Shown: positions 63,484-64,000 of the stretch, one piece after another | How the letters are laid out: every line of letters starts with the position of its first letter | Position numbering within the stretch: the stretch's first letter is position 1 | Source: Microvirga subterranea | GTDB lineage: Bacteria > Pseudomonadota > Alphaproteobacteria > Rhizobiales > Beijerinckiaceae | Length of the DNA stretch: 64,000 nucleotides | Assembly (NCBI RefSeq): GCF_003350535.1 | Contig: NZ_QQBB01000007.1 | Span: 248,001 to 312,000, forward strand | Direction of reading: 5' to 3' | The notes under the pieces: generated by a model | Databases searched by the model: none | The model's input: the letters and a program-made list of their open reading frames with translations, nothing else | Told to the model about the DNA's origin: nothing | Translations under genes and position numbers: made by a program

Positions 63484-64000
63484 TTATTGAAGGTTAGGGG
63501 CGAGCGCCAGCGCCACGCGTTTCATGGCGCTCTCGCTCGCCGTTCCGGTGAGTGCGTACGCCAATTGCCCGGTCTGCCAGTAGACCGCGCTTGTCGTGTC
63601 GAAGCGCGCCGTCGTCGGGGCGATCACGTGGAAGGCCGAGACCTGGGCGGCGAAGAGCGACAGGCGGCCGAGATTCTTCGTCTCGATGACCATCTCGACG
63701 CTGTGGCCGTCCCGTGACGGGAAAACCTGGACGTCGACGACGCGCCAGTCCTTCGGCAGCGGCGGCAGCTCGATTCCCGTCGCGCCGACGATCTCGGCGC
63801 GGTCGTAGTTGGCCGCGACGGGTTGCGACGCCATGCTGGCGCGAATGAGGGCTGTGTTGTGCGAATGGAGTGCATCCTCGACGAAGGCGGGCAGCTTCGG
63901 GGACGCGGCGCTGTCCGCGATTTCGAAGAGCCCGACCTGTGAGTGAGCGAACCAGCCCAAGCCGACGAGCGTGACCACGGCTGCCACCCGGCGCAGCTTC
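63484..64000 (-). CDS. Anti-sigma factor-like protein, N-terminal part outside window
   Basis: The frame is open through the right edge, so the N-terminus is missing; 172 codons are visible. It starts with a membrane helix (VAAVVTLVGLGWFAHSQVGL) after the basic KLRR, and a periplasmic domain follows with VQVFPSRDGHSVEMVIETKN and WQTGQLAYALTGTASESAMK. This layout is that of the C-terminal half of ECF anti-sigma factors (DUF-type with cytoplasmic zinc-finger domain upstream). The sigma factor gene should lie just beyond the window. The stop is 22 bases before the Bax1-I gene start. Confidence 0.7.
   Translation of the reverse strand, partial: KLRRVAAVVTLVGLGWFAHSQVGLFEIADSAASPKLPAFVEDALHSHNTALIRASMASQPVAANYDRAEIVGATGIELPPLPKDWRVVDVQVFPSRDGHSVEMVIETKNLGRLSLFAAQVSAFHVIAPTTARFDTTSAVYWQTGQLAYALTGTASESAMKRVALALAPNLQ

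Overview
The window is a high-GC (roughly 65%) bacterial chromosome segment. It looks like an alphaproteobacterium of the Hyphomicrobiales, closest in character to Microvirga/Methylobacterium-type genomes. The evidence is a GcrA cell-cycle regulator, a two-domain dCTP deaminase, an HWE-type histidine kinase, a phoR-pstSCAB-phoU-phoB locus with Pho boxes, a GTTC-N7-GTTC type SOS box, and many GTG starts. The genus is inference; no rRNA or phage/IS sequence is present. Coding density is high and no horizontally acquired island is obvious. Layout: (1) 1-5.1 kb holds a truncated glutamine amidotransferase, an ABC-F ATPase and a run of small genes (cspA, two conserved small proteins, rpsU, a VOC protein). 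(2) 5.1-5.87 kb is a non-coding, strongly structured region that begins with an SOS box and ends in a terminator hairpin just upstream of purA. (3) 5.87-12.4 kb is housekeeping: purA, a membrane protein, rpoH, rluD, tRNA-Glu(CTC), and a GH13 alpha-glucosidase. (4) 12.75-24.3 kb is a tightly overlapped chemosensory operon: a soluble receptor with two signalling tips, a triple-CheW scaffold, CheB, CheR, CheA, a small STAS-like protein, CheY, CheC and a LOV-PAS hybrid histidine kinase. A transmembrane chemoreceptor lies at 25.3-27.3 kb, and between the two sit duplicated Cys/His-rich microproteins that are easily missed. (5) 27.4-34.8 kb carries two MFS exporters, metZ behind a perfect palindrome, gamma-glutamyltranspeptidase and a lytic-transglycosylase-like protein. 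(6) 35.2-38.9 kb is a B12 locus: a riboswitch-controlled TonB receptor, a divergent BtuF-like binding protein and CobU/CobP. (7) 38.9-48.4 kb has an HWE kinase, a UPF0104 membrane protein and the complete phosphate-starvation locus. (8) 48.5-54.1 kb has gcrA, the argD-argF-hslO operon, and apaG-argE on the opposite strand. (9) 54.2-61.0 kb has a CDP-alcohol phosphatidyltransferase, dcd, and a GntR regulator facing a NitT/TauT-type ABC transporter with two permeases and an FAH-family hydrolase. (10) 61.1-64.0 kb has TerC, ExoD, a Bax1-I/YccA protein and the end of an anti-sigma factor. How they work together: most blocks are self-contained pathways. The pst-pho genes sense and import phosphate through PhoR/PhoB and the Pho boxes. 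The arg genes catalyse successive steps to citrulline. The B12 genes capture and salvage corrinoids under riboswitch control. The chemosensory block has a full kinase-adaptor-receptor-methylation set but no flagellar genes, no CheD, and a flavin light-sensor kinase at its end. It may therefore control something other than swimming, and it is the most interesting system here.
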